This document shows positions 37,860 to 46,338 of a stretch of 64,000 nucleotides of DNA, one piece after another (position 1 is the stretch's first letter; each line of letters starts with the position of its first letter). The stretch is taken from contig JAGIAI010000003.1 of assembly GCA_017744935.1 (NCBI GenBank), positions 1 through 64,000 on the forward strand, read 5' to 3'. The notes under the pieces are model-generated. The model was not told the DNA's origin and searched no databases. It saw only the letters and a program-made list of their open reading frames with translations. This DNA comes from Variovorax sp. Its GTDB lineage: Bacteria; Pseudomonadota; Gammaproteobacteria; Burkholderiales; Burkholderiaceae_C. The translations under genes and the position numbers were made by a program.

Positions 37860-38395
37860 ACCGGTCCCCCCGTGTTGGCGCCGCCCGCGGTAACGCCGCC
37901 GTGCTTGTGGGTAGCGCCGACGTTGCTGCCGTTGTGAGTGAACGTGCCGCCCGTGATCGCGACATTCCCGGCCAGCTCGATGTCTGTCGCCGTCACACTG
38001 ACGGTCGGAGTGTTCGTGACGTTGATGGGCAGGCCACCACCGTCGATCTCAATGCCTGTCCGCTTCATCCAGAACCACTGGCCCAAGTCCGTGTAGATGG
38101 CGGCCTCACCGGGCTGCAAGTTCTTGAGCCGGTGGTTCTGGTCGTTCGTGCCGATGATCACGCCGTTGGAGCGGTCTCCGCCGACGAAGATGACCACCGC
38201 ATGGCAGCCTGGCAGCGGCATCGATGTGAAGCCGTATTCCGCCACTCGCTTCGTGTTGTCGCGCGTTTCCAACTCGCCGATCTTCACCTGCTGGGTCTGC
38301 ACCATGCCGGCATCGTTGCCGGTCGTGATGCGACCGCGGCCCACCACGAGCAGCATGCGCCGCCACAGCTTCTCGATTGCATCGCTTGCGCTCAT
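37856..38395 (-). CDS. Baseplate spike protein (gpV / Mu gp45 family)
   Basis: 179 residues. An OB-fold N-terminal half (TRDNTKRVAEYGFTSMPLPG, CHAVVIFVGGDRSNGVIIG) is followed by a beta-helix spike with repeats (VSVTATDIELAGNVAITGG). The tip has a His-x-His (ATHKHGGV), the pattern that binds iron in P2 gpV-type spikes. It punctures the outer membrane when the tail contracts. Confidence 0.88.
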   Translation of the reverse strand: MSASDAIEKLWRRMLLVVGRGRITTGNDAGMVQTQQVKIGELETRDNTKRVAEYGFTSMPLPGCHAVVIFVGGDRSNGVIIGTNDQNHRLKNLQPGEAAIYTDLGQWFWMKRTGIEIDGGGLPINVTNTPTVSVTATDIELAGNVAITGGTFTHNGSNVGATHKHGGVTAGGANTGGPV

Positions 38396-39495
38396 CGGCG
38401 GATCTCATTTCCCCAGACGCTGCCGCCCAGGTCCGCCGGGATGTCGGCGAAGGTCGGAAGCTGCATGATCGGAATCGGCAGGAACGCCTCGGGCCGCATG
38501 ATCGTGAGCTCGCAGGTCGTGCCCTCAAAGTCGCGGCGATAGGACACCTGCGAGATGAGCCAGTTCAGCGGGTCGGTCTCGCTCCCACACTTCAGCGTTG
38601 GCAACACCAGCGGAACCAGCGTGTTCGGTGTCCAGAGAGCGCCCGCGGCGTCGCGCCAACTGTCGGTGACGAGGAGCAACTGCGCGGAGCGGCCGATTCG
38701 TCGATTGGCCTCCCACGTCGCCCGCTTCTGCGCGAAGTCCTGGCCGCCGGTCGGTGCCTCCGAGACGATGTAGCGGGCCCGGTGCCGAAGCACTCCGGGA
38801 TCGGTCGCGGTCGCGAGCAAGTTCCCGCCCTCCCCGATATCGCCGAGCACGTCCATGCTCTGCATGAAGCACCGGTACTCGGCGAAGCGCTGGTCACCGC
38901 TGAAGGTCATCGTCGCGCTCTGCACGTTCTGCCCTTGCGTGAAGCCACTGGCCGCCTTCACCTGCGCGGCCTGCGCGAGCAAGAGATTCCCGTCCGGTTG
39001 GTCGTAAGCGAGCAGCGCACCGTAGCGGCACACGCGCTCGATGATCTCGAACGCGGTCTCGCCGATCATCAAATTGAACTGCTCGACTCGAACGCCCTTC
39101 TCACCTGGTGCGGAAACCGAGATGCCATAGGGCGCCGCGAGCTTCTGCGCGATGCCGAGTGCGTCGGCGCCGCTGATCTGGCCGCCGGGCCACTCGGCCG
39201 AGCAGTCGACCAGGTCGGAGCATTTGCTGCGTCCGACCACCATGATGGTGTGCTGCGCGGCACCGATGCCATAGGCCACGCGATCGACGTACCCGGTGAT
39301 CACCAGGTCGGCGCCGAGGCGCACCTCGCATGCGTCGCCGGGTTGCACCACGAAGGCCGTGGCCTCGCCCGGATAGCGCTCCGTCATCGAGATCTCGAAG
39401 TCAGAGGGGCAGCGCTCGATGCCGCGCGTCACACGCACCTGCGACCACCCGCTCAACTGCCGGCCGCCGACCGACAGTGTCAGTTCATCATCCAT
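38392..39495 (-). CDS. Baseplate hub protein (Mu gp44 / gpD family)
   Basis: 367 residues. MDDELTLSVGGRQLSGWSQV, GYVDRVAYGIGAAQHTIMVV and GRSKCSDLVDCSAEWPGGQI match the Mu gpP/gp44 hub family, related to gp27 of T4. It forms the central hub that carries the spike. It overlaps the spike start by 4 nt. Confidence 0.9.
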   Translation of the reverse strand: MDDELTLSVGGRQLSGWSQVRVTRGIERCPSDFEISMTERYPGEATAFVVQPGDACEVRLGADLVITGYVDRVAYGIGAAQHTIMVVGRSKCSDLVDCSAEWPGGQISGADALGIAQKLAAPYGISVSAPGEKGVRVEQFNLMIGETAFEIIERVCRYGALLAYDQPDGNLLLAQAAQVKAASGFTQGQNVQSATMTFSGDQRFAEYRCFMQSMDVLGDIGEGGNLLATATDPGVLRHRARYIVSEAPTGGQDFAQKRATWEANRRIGRSAQLLLVTDSWRDAAGALWTPNTLVPLVLPTLKCGSETDPLNWLISQVSYRRDFEGTTCELTIMRPEAFLPIPIMQLPTFADIPADLGGSVWGNEIRR

Positions 39496-39501
39496 GCGGA
39501 A

Positions 39502-40065
39502 CTACCTGGAAAGTGCCTGGAAGGAAACAGGCATGAATGCCGGGTGCTTCGGGTCGGCCTGCACCACGAGTTCTTCGGAACGGCTCGAGTCGCGATAAAG
39601 GCGCTGTGCAATCACAGGCGCCGGCAGCACGCTCGGGCCCAACACTGTCTCTAGCTGTGCGAGGTTGGCACCACGCTGCGTCAAGTCGCGCACCACAGCC
39701 GCGCGAAGCGCTCGCAACGCGTTGAAGGTGGCATCGTCTCCGTCGTCACCCGCGCTCAGGATCTCTGCATCCAGCAGATCGCAGACGGTATCGCGCAGGG
39801 ACAGAGCATCGTCGGCCGACCACGGCTGATATTTGCGCGCTGCACGACACAGGGAGACCAGCGCTGCACGGCGGAACAGCTTTCCGCAGGCGTCCTGCAT
39901 GATCGAGCGCGCGGCGCCGCCCGCCGAGACCGACGTTGGATCCGAGGGGTAGAAGTCCGCAAGGCTCTGAAGCACGCGTACAGAGTCGGCCGGATCGGTC
40001 GTCGCGGCGCGCAGTGCCTCGGCCAGGGCCTGAGCCGCTTCGGCGAAGTCCGTTGCCCCGCTCAC
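39502..40065 (-). CDS. C-terminal half of a DNA-circularisation (gpN-type) tail protein, separate gene
   Basis: 187 residues from a GTG at 40065 that overlaps the stop of the preceding gene (GTGA). The ending VIAQRLYRDSSRSEELVVQA, then HPAFMPVSFQALSR, resembles the C-terminus of Mu gpN-like proteins, which are about 490 residues. Together with the upstream 293-residue gene it adds up to that size. I infer that gpN is split here into two coupled genes. Any longer frame upstream is antiphase. Confidence 0.7.
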   Translation of the reverse strand: MSGATDFAEAAQALAEALRAATTDPADSVRVLQSLADFYPSDPTSVSAGGAARSIMQDACGKLFRRAALVSLCRAARKYQPWSADDALSLRDTVCDLLDAEILSAGDDGDDATFNALRALRAAVVRDLTQRGANLAQLETVLGPSVLPAPVIAQRLYRDSSRSEELVVQADPKHPAFMPVSFQALSR

Positions 40066-40943
40066 GATGCAATCTCCGCGGCCGCAGCCGTCAGCGCCGA
40101 GCTCGCTGTTGCCACGCCCTGTCGCGCGACGGTACCGGCAGCCACGAGTCCGGTGATAGTCGTCGTCGGCATCGACAACTGCGCCGTAACGTTCTGAAAG
40201 CCTCGGTTCCGGCCGCCGAAGTAGCGGCTGTAGGAGCCCGACAGCGAGCCAACCGTGTTGATGAGGTTCGTCGCATCGCCCGCGAGTGCGACCGCATTCC
40301 CGGCCCATGCCGTGGCCGTGCTCACTGCCATGTCGACCACGGCCTGTCCCTGCGAGAGCGCAGATCCGATGCTGGCTTCGAAGTCGCCGCTGAGCGCTGC
40401 CTCAGCTGCGTCTGCTGCGGAGTCGACCACCACACCCGTGGATACGTCTGCACGCGGGAACACGCGCTGGCCGGCCTCGATGAACGAGAACGAGACCTCG
40501 AACATCCGCCCTTGGTCCCAGCGCTCCTCCATCGCGGAGTCAAGCAGGCTCACGTTGAGCGAGCCTAGCGTCGGATGCACAAGCGTCTTCTGGTCCCGCG
40601 ATTCACAGACTGCGATCAGGCGATCACGCTGCTGGATGACGTTGCCGCCACCGTAGACAGCGTTCTCGACGATGAAGCCGGTCAGCGTGATCCGGCGCGC
40701 GGCTCGGCCCAGGTCTTCAACCCAGACCTCGTCCTTGAACGGGTACTCGTGCACCGCGTTGCGACGGCCGACGCGGAGCTGGCCGCCCCAGACCGCGAAA
40801 GGCACACCGCCGAGCGAGGCCGGGCGCAGTTGCGCGCGCCAGTTCGATGCGAGCGGATTGCCGGGGATGCCGGCGCCAGCGTAGATGCCGGAGATCATTT
40901 TCTCCGTGCCGAGCACGGCCTGAACTGATCCGGTGAAGCTCAT
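40062..40943 (-). CDS. DNA-circularisation N-terminal domain protein (Mu gpN-like)
   Basis: 293 residues. The N-terminal block (NWRAQLRPASLGGVPFAVWG, GRRNAVHEYPFKDEVWVEDL, GRAARRITLTGFIV) is the pfam DNA_circ_N signature of Mu gpN/P22 gp-type tail proteins; the rest is Ala-rich and helical. It connects tape measure/baseplate parts in Mu-like tails. Family members are usually longer and the missing part lies in the next gene. Confidence 0.88.
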   Translation of the reverse strand: MSFTGSVQAVLGTEKMISGIYAGAGIPGNPLASNWRAQLRPASLGGVPFAVWGGQLRVGRRNAVHEYPFKDEVWVEDLGRAARRITLTGFIVENAVYGGGNVIQQRDRLIAVCESRDQKTLVHPTLGSLNVSLLDSAMEERWDQGRMFEVSFSFIEAGQRVFPRADVSTGVVVDSAADAAEAALSGDFEASIGSALSQGQAVVDMAVSTATAWAGNAVALAGDATNLINTVGSLSGSYSRYFGGRNRGFQNVTAQLSMPTTTITGLVAAGTVARQGVATASSALTAAAAEIAS

Positions 40944-40953
40944 GCTTGATTCC

Positions 40954-42816
40954 TCACGGCGACATGGCCGTGTTCATGGACGAAGACACCCGCACCGGCA
41001 CGTTGGACCCATCGGTCCTGTGCGCGGTCGCCTTGACGCCCGCTGGCAGACCGGTGAGCCTGATCTCCAGCTGCTGCTTCATGCTCGAGGCCATGTCGGC
41101 ACGCCCCGCGGCCTCGCCGTCGGCATTGGCCGGACGCTCGTACTGACGGGAAATGATCGATGCGGCATCGCGCTCATTGGTGGCACCGCGCAGCGCATCA
41201 CCGGCCTTACGCTCGTTGCCCTGCGTCAGCTCGTAGTTCACGAAGCCGAGCTGCTCTTCCAGCGAGGCCTGGCGGATGTTCTTGCCGGCCCAGCGCTGGA
41301 ACGCCGCCTGCCGGTCGCCATGCCACTGCGCGACGCCGTATGCCTTGCCGTTGTCGCCGACCGCGTCCGTGTTGAAGCCGCTCTCCTTCTTCAGGTTCGC
41401 GGCGATGCCGAGTGCCTGTGACTCGGTCCACCCCTTGGACTTGAAGAAGTCCACGACCCCGCGCGAGCTGCCGGTCTGCGATACCTTCGGGTCGGCCTCG
41501 TCAGGGTGTATCCAGTCGTAGACCTTGCTGCCGATCGAGATGCCGCGCTTCTGCAGCTGGTCATTGATCAGCGTGCCGATGCCCCAGCCCGCCGCACCAG
41601 CGAAGCCGAGGGCGCCCAGCGCGCCGATACCGCGCAGCGAGGCCATCAGGAGCCCTGCAGAGGCGTTGGCCCCGCCGAGTGCTGTTCCCAGTAGCGCGAG
41701 GCTCTTCACCGCGACAGGCACAGCCGTCACCGCTAGATTGGTCAAGCCCAGCCCGATGTTCGTGATGCTGAGCAACAGCGGCCCTGCCATGATCCCGGCC
41801 ACCGCAATCGCTGCGACCTTCCAGCCGCCGATCGCATCGACAAAGTTCCCGACGCTGGTGATGGCTCGACCAAGCCCATCGAGCAGCTTGTTGAAGTCGA
41901 TGTCCTTCACCCATCGCGCGAAGTCCGCTGCCCATCGCCCGACCTTGGCGCCGATGAGCTCGCGATTTGCCGAGATCCACTTCGTCAGGTCTTCGATGAG
42001 CGGTTGCAGCGCCGGGATCAGCGCGTCGCCGATCGTGTTCCGCAGCCCTTGGCCAGCGATGTTGAGGTAGTTCAGCGCAACGCCAAGGTTCTCGGCGCGC
42101 TTCACCTGCTCGGCCGACATCTCGGCGCCGAGCGCCTTGACCTTGCGCTGGTATTCAGCCATCGCGCGCGGGCCCTCACGCAGCAGCGGCAGGACGGCCT
42201 CCAGACCGAATTGCCGAGCGATCAGCGCCTGCACCTGCGGGCTCTTCACGTTCGCGATCGCGTTCGACAGATCGTTGAATGCGCGCGTGCTATCCACGGC
42301 CCCGCTCGAGGTCCTGTGAATCTGGACGCCGAGCTTGTTGAGGACGGCAAGCGCCTGCTGATTGCGCCCGTAAAGGGCATCCTGCAGGGTGTCGCCGAGC
42401 GACTGCAGACCGCCGGTGAGCGCCTCCGAGGAAACGCCCATCACCTGCGCAGCGCCGCGCAGCTGCTGCAGCTCGGAAGTGCCGACGCCGATCGTGCGCG
42501 ACGTGCGCAAGACCTCGGATCCGACCCTCGCCCACTCGTTCGCGAGCGCGGCCAGGCCGATGATCGAGCCACCGCCGACGATAGCGGTGATGGGAGCGGC
42601 GATCTTGCTCACCTGGACGGCTGCGACCTTGGCATTGCGCGCCACATTCCCGAGCGACTTCGCCATCTTGTCGATCCCGATCTCCCGCCCAAGCGCCTTC
42701 GTGGAACGCGCGAGCTGATTGACGGGGCGCGTGAGCTGGCTGATCGAGTTGTTGACCTTGCGGACCGTCGCGGTCGCACGGTCGACCGCGCTGATCGTGA
42801 TCGCGAAGTTGTTCAT
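40954..42816 (-). CDS. Tail tape-measure protein with embedded lysozyme domain
   Basis: 620 residues. The N-terminal coiled region (VDRATATVRKVNNSISQLTR) and hydrophobic central helices (AIGGWKVAAIAVAGIMAGPL) are typical of Mu-like tape measures. Residues about 454-565 form a phage tail lysozyme domain (VVDFFKSKGWTESQALGIAA, then NLKKESGFNTDAVGDNGKAY with candidate catalytic Glu478). It sets tail length and probably locally digests peptidoglycan during DNA entry. Its ATG overlaps the stop of the small frameshift product. Confidence 0.9.
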   Translation of the reverse strand: MNNFAITISAVDRATATVRKVNNSISQLTRPVNQLARSTKALGREIGIDKMAKSLGNVARNAKVAAVQVSKIAAPITAIVGGGSIIGLAALANEWARVGSEVLRTSRTIGVGTSELQQLRGAAQVMGVSSEALTGGLQSLGDTLQDALYGRNQQALAVLNKLGVQIHRTSSGAVDSTRAFNDLSNAIANVKSPQVQALIARQFGLEAVLPLLREGPRAMAEYQRKVKALGAEMSAEQVKRAENLGVALNYLNIAGQGLRNTIGDALIPALQPLIEDLTKWISANRELIGAKVGRWAADFARWVKDIDFNKLLDGLGRAITSVGNFVDAIGGWKVAAIAVAGIMAGPLLLSITNIGLGLTNLAVTAVPVAVKSLALLGTALGGANASAGLLMASLRGIGALGALGFAGAAGWGIGTLINDQLQKRGISIGSKVYDWIHPDEADPKVSQTGSSRGVVDFFKSKGWTESQALGIAANLKKESGFNTDAVGDNGKAYGVAQWHGDRQAAFQRWAGKNIRQASLEEQLGFVNYELTQGNERKAGDALRGATNERDAASIISRQYERPANADGEAAGRADMASSMKQQLEIRLTGLPAGVKATAHRTDGSNVPVRVSSSMNTAMSP

Positions 42817-42929
42817 CGCCCTCCCCTCCTCCTCTCGGAGATCCGCTGCGCCTGGCGAAGCCAGAACGCGATCTCAGTCCACGTCAGGGACCACGCCTCA
42901 CGCGGCCCCCAACCGTAGAACTCGGTCAC
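42813..42929 (-). CDS. Short alternative product: GTG-initiated 38-residue chaperone tail
   Basis: The -1 frame also has a GTG at 42929 overlapping the gp41-like stop (GTGA); its own stop overlaps the tape-measure start (ATGA). It would encode TEFYGWGPREAWSLTWTEIA plus FWLRQAQRISERRRGGR. Independent start and frameshift are alternatives; the slippery heptamer makes the frameshift more likely. Confidence 0.45.
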   Translation of the reverse strand: MTEFYGWGPREAWSLTWTEIAFWLRQAQRISERRRGGR

Positions 42930-43213
42930 ATCTGCGAGTCGGTCTCGCCACTCGGCTGGACGTCCAGCCTGAAGCCTTCCAAAAAATCGCCAGCCTCCTG
43001 GAGGTCTCGCTTGCAGAGGCCCTCGATGGCCTTGCGCGGCACCTTGGCCACGAGCGAGATCAGGTTGATCACGACGCCCACGTTCGTCGTCGCAGTGGCA
43101 GCCTTCTCGATCTCTCCGGCCGTTGGCTCGCGCAACGTCAGCGACGCGTACGTGAGGTCTTCGCCGATCTTGACCGGCTTGCGCAGCGCGAATGTCTTTT
43201 CAGTTTCATCCAT
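42813..43213 (-). CDS. Frameshifted tail assembly chaperone (gp41-gpE type fusion)
   Basis: A -1 slip at T TTT TTG (42986 down to 42980, codons 76-78 of the upstream frame) would join 78 residues of the gp41-like protein to GRLQAGRPAEWRDRLAD, then TEFYGWGPREAWSLTWTEIA and FWLRQAQRISERRRGGR, about 133 residues. The -1 frame has no stop between the slip site and 42813. The fused tail resembles gpE/gp42-type products. The extended form would bind the tape measure during tail assembly, as known for many long-tailed phages. Confidence 0.8.
42926..43213 (-). CDS. Tail assembly chaperone (Mu gp41 family), unshifted form
   Basis: 95 residues: FALRKPVKIGEDLTYASLTL, REPTAGEIEKAATATTNVGV and VINLISLVAKVPRKAIEGLC match the small tail-tube-binding chaperones preceding the tape measure in Mu-like phages. 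It carries the slippery T TTT TTG near its 3' end. It lies 3 nt after the tail tube gene. Confidence 0.88.
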   Translation of the reverse strand: MDETEKTFALRKPVKIGEDLTYASLTLREPTAGEIEKAATATTNVGVVINLISLVAKVPRKAIEGLCKRDLQEAGDFLEGFRLDVQPSGETDSQM

Positions 43214-43216
43214 GGC

Positions 43217-43585
43217 TTATTGCTCCGTGACCGAGAGGCCTTCCCACTTGACTTCGATGGTCGCGTCCGCGGCCTTCGACGTCTGCGTTTCGACGGTCCA
43301 CATGTTGCGGCCGACGATAGTCTTGCCGTTCGCCAGCTCGGCGACGACGGTGACGTTGTCCATGGCGTTCAGGCTGGCGACGCTCAGGCCGCCGCTGTCG
43401 CGTAGCGTCGCGGAGATGTGCCCCGCGGTGGGCTTCTCACTGAAGCCGTGGACCGTGTCCATGCCGGCGAGCGTCTCGCGCGAGACCGTCGACGGGCTGT
43501 ATTCGAAGTCGCCGGCCACCATGTAGCTGACGCCATCGACTGACACGAAGGCGGTGCCGGCAAGGCGATTGGGAGTAGCAGACAT
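43217..43585 (-). CDS. Tail tube protein (Mu gpM family)
   Basis: 122 residues: LAGTAFVSVDGVSYMVAGDF, EYSPSTVSRETLAGMDTVHG and FSEKPTAGHISATLRDSGGL are typical of the Mu-type tube protein family. It polymerises into the inner tube around the tape measure. It follows the sheath gene by 24 nt. Confidence 0.93.
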   Translation of the reverse strand: MSATPNRLAGTAFVSVDGVSYMVAGDFEYSPSTVSRETLAGMDTVHGFSEKPTAGHISATLRDSGGLSVASLNAMDNVTVVAELANGKTIVGRNMWTVETQTSKAADATIEVKWEGLSVTEQ

Positions 43586-43609
43586 TTGTCTTCCTAGAGG
43601 TCAGGCGCC

Positions 43610-45094
43610 TTACTGCAGGCGGAACTGCGCGAGCAGCGCGAAGATGCGCAGCTGCGCGATGAGGGTGCCGGGCCAGAGCACATCCACCCGGTTCGGGTTC
43701 TGCGCGTTCTGCTGCACGATGAGGTTCTGCGCGAACAGGTCGCTGCGCTGAACGAGACCCGCGTACTCCAGCTCCTGGTAGGCGGCGATCTGATCGGCGC
43801 GGATCATGCTGGGCGTGACGATCGCGGAGCCCGCGGCGAACTTGGTGCCATCGGCCGCCAGCTTCATGCGCGGGAACTTACTGGTTACTCGCGTGCGCAG
43901 GAACCGGAGCACCGCCATCAGCGTGAACATCGTCTCCACCTCGAGGTAGCTGTTGTCGGGCTGGCCGAAGCTGTTCTTCTGGTACGTCGTGATCGCGTTC
44001 TCGATCGCCACGGTGCCGTCGTCGGCCACGGTGAAGGTCGAGATGCCGTCGTACAGCAGCGTGTTGCGGTCGCCGACCAGGCCGAAGCGCGACTTGAGCG
44101 GCGGTGCGAGCACGCCCTGCAGCGCCAGCGTCTGCAGCGGACGGGCCGGGTCGGCTCGCACGCTGACCGCGGCTTGCGCGGCGAAGGCAGCCGCCCACAG
44201 CCAGTTCGGCGTCGGGCTGTCGTAGAAACCCATGATGGAGCCGTGCTGGTCGTTCCGGGTCACGCCGAAGGTGGTCAGCGCACCCAGCGTGCCGCGGTAA
44301 GCGCCAAAGTAGTGGCCGTAGACCTGCGTCGACCAGCTCCAGCGACCCGTCGAGTCGTTCAGGAGCATCTTCAGTGCGTCCAAGCTGGTCGTATCCGTGT
44401 ACGGGCAGACGATGAAGTCGAATGGCTTGTCAACCAGGTTGTTCAGCGCGGTGGTCAGCGTCGGCGCGGTCGCACCGCTCGCCATGGCGGTGACGGTGAA
44501 GGTCAAACCGTTCGGCGTGGCTTCCCCGCCGGCGGTGCCGAGGTAGTTCACGCGCAGGTCGATGTCGTTGCCGCACGGACCCTTGTTGATCGCAGTGAAG
44601 GTGACCGTCGAGGTCGCCGCAGCCGCCGTCACAGGCAGGTTAGGGGTGGCGTTGACGGATGCCGCGATCGCCGTCGCGATCTGCGCGGTGGTCTGGGTGG
44701 ACAGCACCGGCACCGCGATGCGCACACCGGCGACGTAGAGCGACAGCGTGCCGCTTGCAGTCGGTGCCGCTGTGACCGCCAACGTGCCCGTGGCTGCCAC
44801 GGCAGCCGCGTCGTCGGCCAGCGGCAGATACCAGACCTCGCCGAAGTTATCGTTCGCCCGGTACATCTGGGTCATCAGATGCAGCATCGAACCCGGGCCG
44901 CCTACTGCCGCTGCATCAGCGACGCCCTGCGAGATCACCGGCACGTTCGGGGTGCCGGTAGCGGCGGAGGTGATCTGCCCGATGATGAGCGTGCGCTGGT
45001 TCAGCGTCGCGGTGTTGGCCAACGAGTTGTCCACCTCGGCGTAGAAGAGTGGCACCCGCAGATTGGCCGGGATGTTCTTGAAGGGAAGCGTCAT
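43610..45094 (-). CDS. Contractile tail sheath protein (Mu gpL family)
   Basis: 494 residues starting TLPFKNIPANLRVPLFYAEV, with NQRTLIIGQITSAATGTPNV, FDFIVCPYTDTTSLDALKML and a C-terminal NPNRVDVLWPGTLIAQLRIF, all diagnostic of Mu-like sheath proteins. It contracts to drive the tube through the envelope. Presence of sheath defines the phage as a myovirus. Confidence 0.95.
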   Translation of the reverse strand: MTLPFKNIPANLRVPLFYAEVDNSLANTATLNQRTLIIGQITSAATGTPNVPVISQGVADAAAVGGPGSMLHLMTQMYRANDNFGEVWYLPLADDAAAVAATGTLAVTAAPTASGTLSLYVAGVRIAVPVLSTQTTAQIATAIAASVNATPNLPVTAAAATSTVTFTAINKGPCGNDIDLRVNYLGTAGGEATPNGLTFTVTAMASGATAPTLTTALNNLVDKPFDFIVCPYTDTTSLDALKMLLNDSTGRWSWSTQVYGHYFGAYRGTLGALTTFGVTRNDQHGSIMGFYDSPTPNWLWAAAFAAQAAVSVRADPARPLQTLALQGVLAPPLKSRFGLVGDRNTLLYDGISTFTVADDGTVAIENAITTYQKNSFGQPDNSYLEVETMFTLMAVLRFLRTRVTSKFPRMKLAADGTKFAAGSAIVTPSMIRADQIAAYQELEYAGLVQRSDLFAQNLIVQQNAQNPNRVDVLWPGTLIAQLRIFALLAQFRLQ

Positions 45095-45154
45095 GACGAC
45101 TCCAGGAATGAGAAAGCCCGCTCAAGGGCGGACTCTCGGAGGGTTGCAGGTGGC

Positions 45155-45349
45155 TCAGTCGGCGCGCGACTGCGTGTCGTGCTCGGAGGCCGCGGCGGGC
45201 TCTTCGGGAGGCGTGGCAAACACCACGTCGCCGTCCTCACGGCGCTTCTGCCAGTACGGCGAATCGGGCACATCGCGCCCTTCCGGCGGCAGCAGATCCA
45301 GGAATACCGGGTCGCGGATCACGCGCCCCGGGGCGGCTTTCAGGTACAT
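45155..45349 (-). CDS. DUF2635 small tail-region protein (Mu gp38-like position)
   Basis: 64 residues: YLKAAPGRVIRDPVFLDLLP and PEGRDVPDSPYWQKRREDGD match DUF2635, a short protein always placed before the sheath in Mu-like phages. Role unknown. A weak GC-rich hairpin followed by T residues (about 45113-45130) separates it from the sheath gene. Confidence 0.85.
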   Translation of the reverse strand: MYLKAAPGRVIRDPVFLDLLPPEGRDVPDSPYWQKRREDGDVVFATPPEEPAAASEHDTQSRAD

Positions 45350-45358
45350 GGAGAACTC

Positions 45359-46021
45359 CTATTGCGGAAGCTGGATGTCCAGCGCTCCCTCGTCGCGTCC
45401 ATCGGGGCCGCTCGTGCGCGGCGCCGGCAGGACAGCATCGGGGAATGGAGGGCTGGGATAGGTGCCGGTCGCGTCGAACGGCGCGGTAGTGTCGACATGA
45501 ATGCCAACGCTTTCCAGCGGAGCCAGCGCCGGGTCCGCCGGCGGCCACGTGCCTTGCGGCGGCGGCGGCGCAGTGGTCGGTTCGAACGCCTCAAACGTCT
45601 CGCAGCCGATCGTCATCCGAAAGCCGGCCAACTGGCGCTTGCCGTCCGCCGTGCACTCGACATCAGTTTGGACCGATGCGAACTGTTCGATCAGGCTGTT
45701 GATCCAGTAGCCCTTAAAGATCGCTTCCTCGACGCGATACGCAAGATCCTCAATGCGGTCCTGCACCTCCTCCGCCGTCGACGCGGTCACCTGGCCCTGC
45801 ACCACGATCGAGATCAGGGTGCGGAACTCCGGCATGCCGCGGTTGACGGAGGTCTTCTGCTCCGTCGGAGCATTGACCAGTACCGCTGGGAGCTTCTCCG
45901 GTGGCGTCGGCCAGTCCCCTGGCGAGACCAACGTAATGCCCGCCACCTTGGCCGCGAGCTCCGCCACGATGGCGAGGCGCAGCTGGCGACGCGCCGACAT
46001 GGGTTGAGTCAATGAGGACAT
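45359..46021 (-). CDS. Tail completion/terminator-like protein
   Basis: 220 residues. The first 150 (RRQLRLAIVAELAAKVAGIT, LPAVLVNAPTEQKTSVNRGM, YRVEEAIFKGYWINSLIEQF) look like small phage neck or tail-terminator proteins; the last 60 are a Pro-rich disordered tail (PTTAPPPPQGTWPPADPALA). It sits between the FII-like gene and the sheath, where gpU/gpZ-type proteins lie. It overlaps the FII gene by 1 nt. Confidence 0.65.
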   Translation of the reverse strand: MSSLTQPMSARRQLRLAIVAELAAKVAGITLVSPGDWPTPPEKLPAVLVNAPTEQKTSVNRGMPEFRTLISIVVQGQVTASTAEEVQDRIEDLAYRVEEAIFKGYWINSLIEQFASVQTDVECTADGKRQLAGFRMTIGCETFEAFEPTTAPPPPQGTWPPADPALAPLESVGIHVDTTAPFDATGTYPSPPFPDAVLPAPRTSGPDGRDEGALDIQLPQ

Positions 46022-46338
46022 CAGGAAGCCTCGTTCAGCAGCAGCTTGGCAGCACCATGGCCATCGACCTGCACCTCACGGATGACGAAGGTCATGCCGA
46101 TGCGCGGGACGATCAGTTGATCGCCCTGCTTGGGCAACATCGGGAAATCGCTGGTGCGGATGCCGAGCACAGGGCTTTCCGTCGTCACCGCCATGCCCCC
46201 GGCGAGATCCACCTCGCGGTAGGCCTCGTCGAAGATGCCCGACGCCGACTGCGGTGCGCCCACAGCGGGAAGGTGCGTGACCGGTTCGCCGAAGACACCC
46301 TGCAGCGGCTTCAGCACCATGCGATCCCAGTCGATCAT
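46021..46338 (-). CDS. Head-tail joining protein, lambda FII-like
   Basis: 105 residues. SASGIFDEAYREVDLAGGMA and GIRTSDFPMLPKQGDQLIVP followed by a beta-rich end follow the pattern of the lambda FII (phage_attach) family. It would form the ring where tail joins the filled head. Position between the capsid and tail genes agrees. Confidence 0.72.
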   Translation of the reverse strand: MIDWDRMVLKPLQGVFGEPVTHLPAVGAPQSASGIFDEAYREVDLAGGMAVTTESPVLGIRTSDFPMLPKQGDQLIVPRIGMTFVIREVQVDGHGAAKLLLNEAS

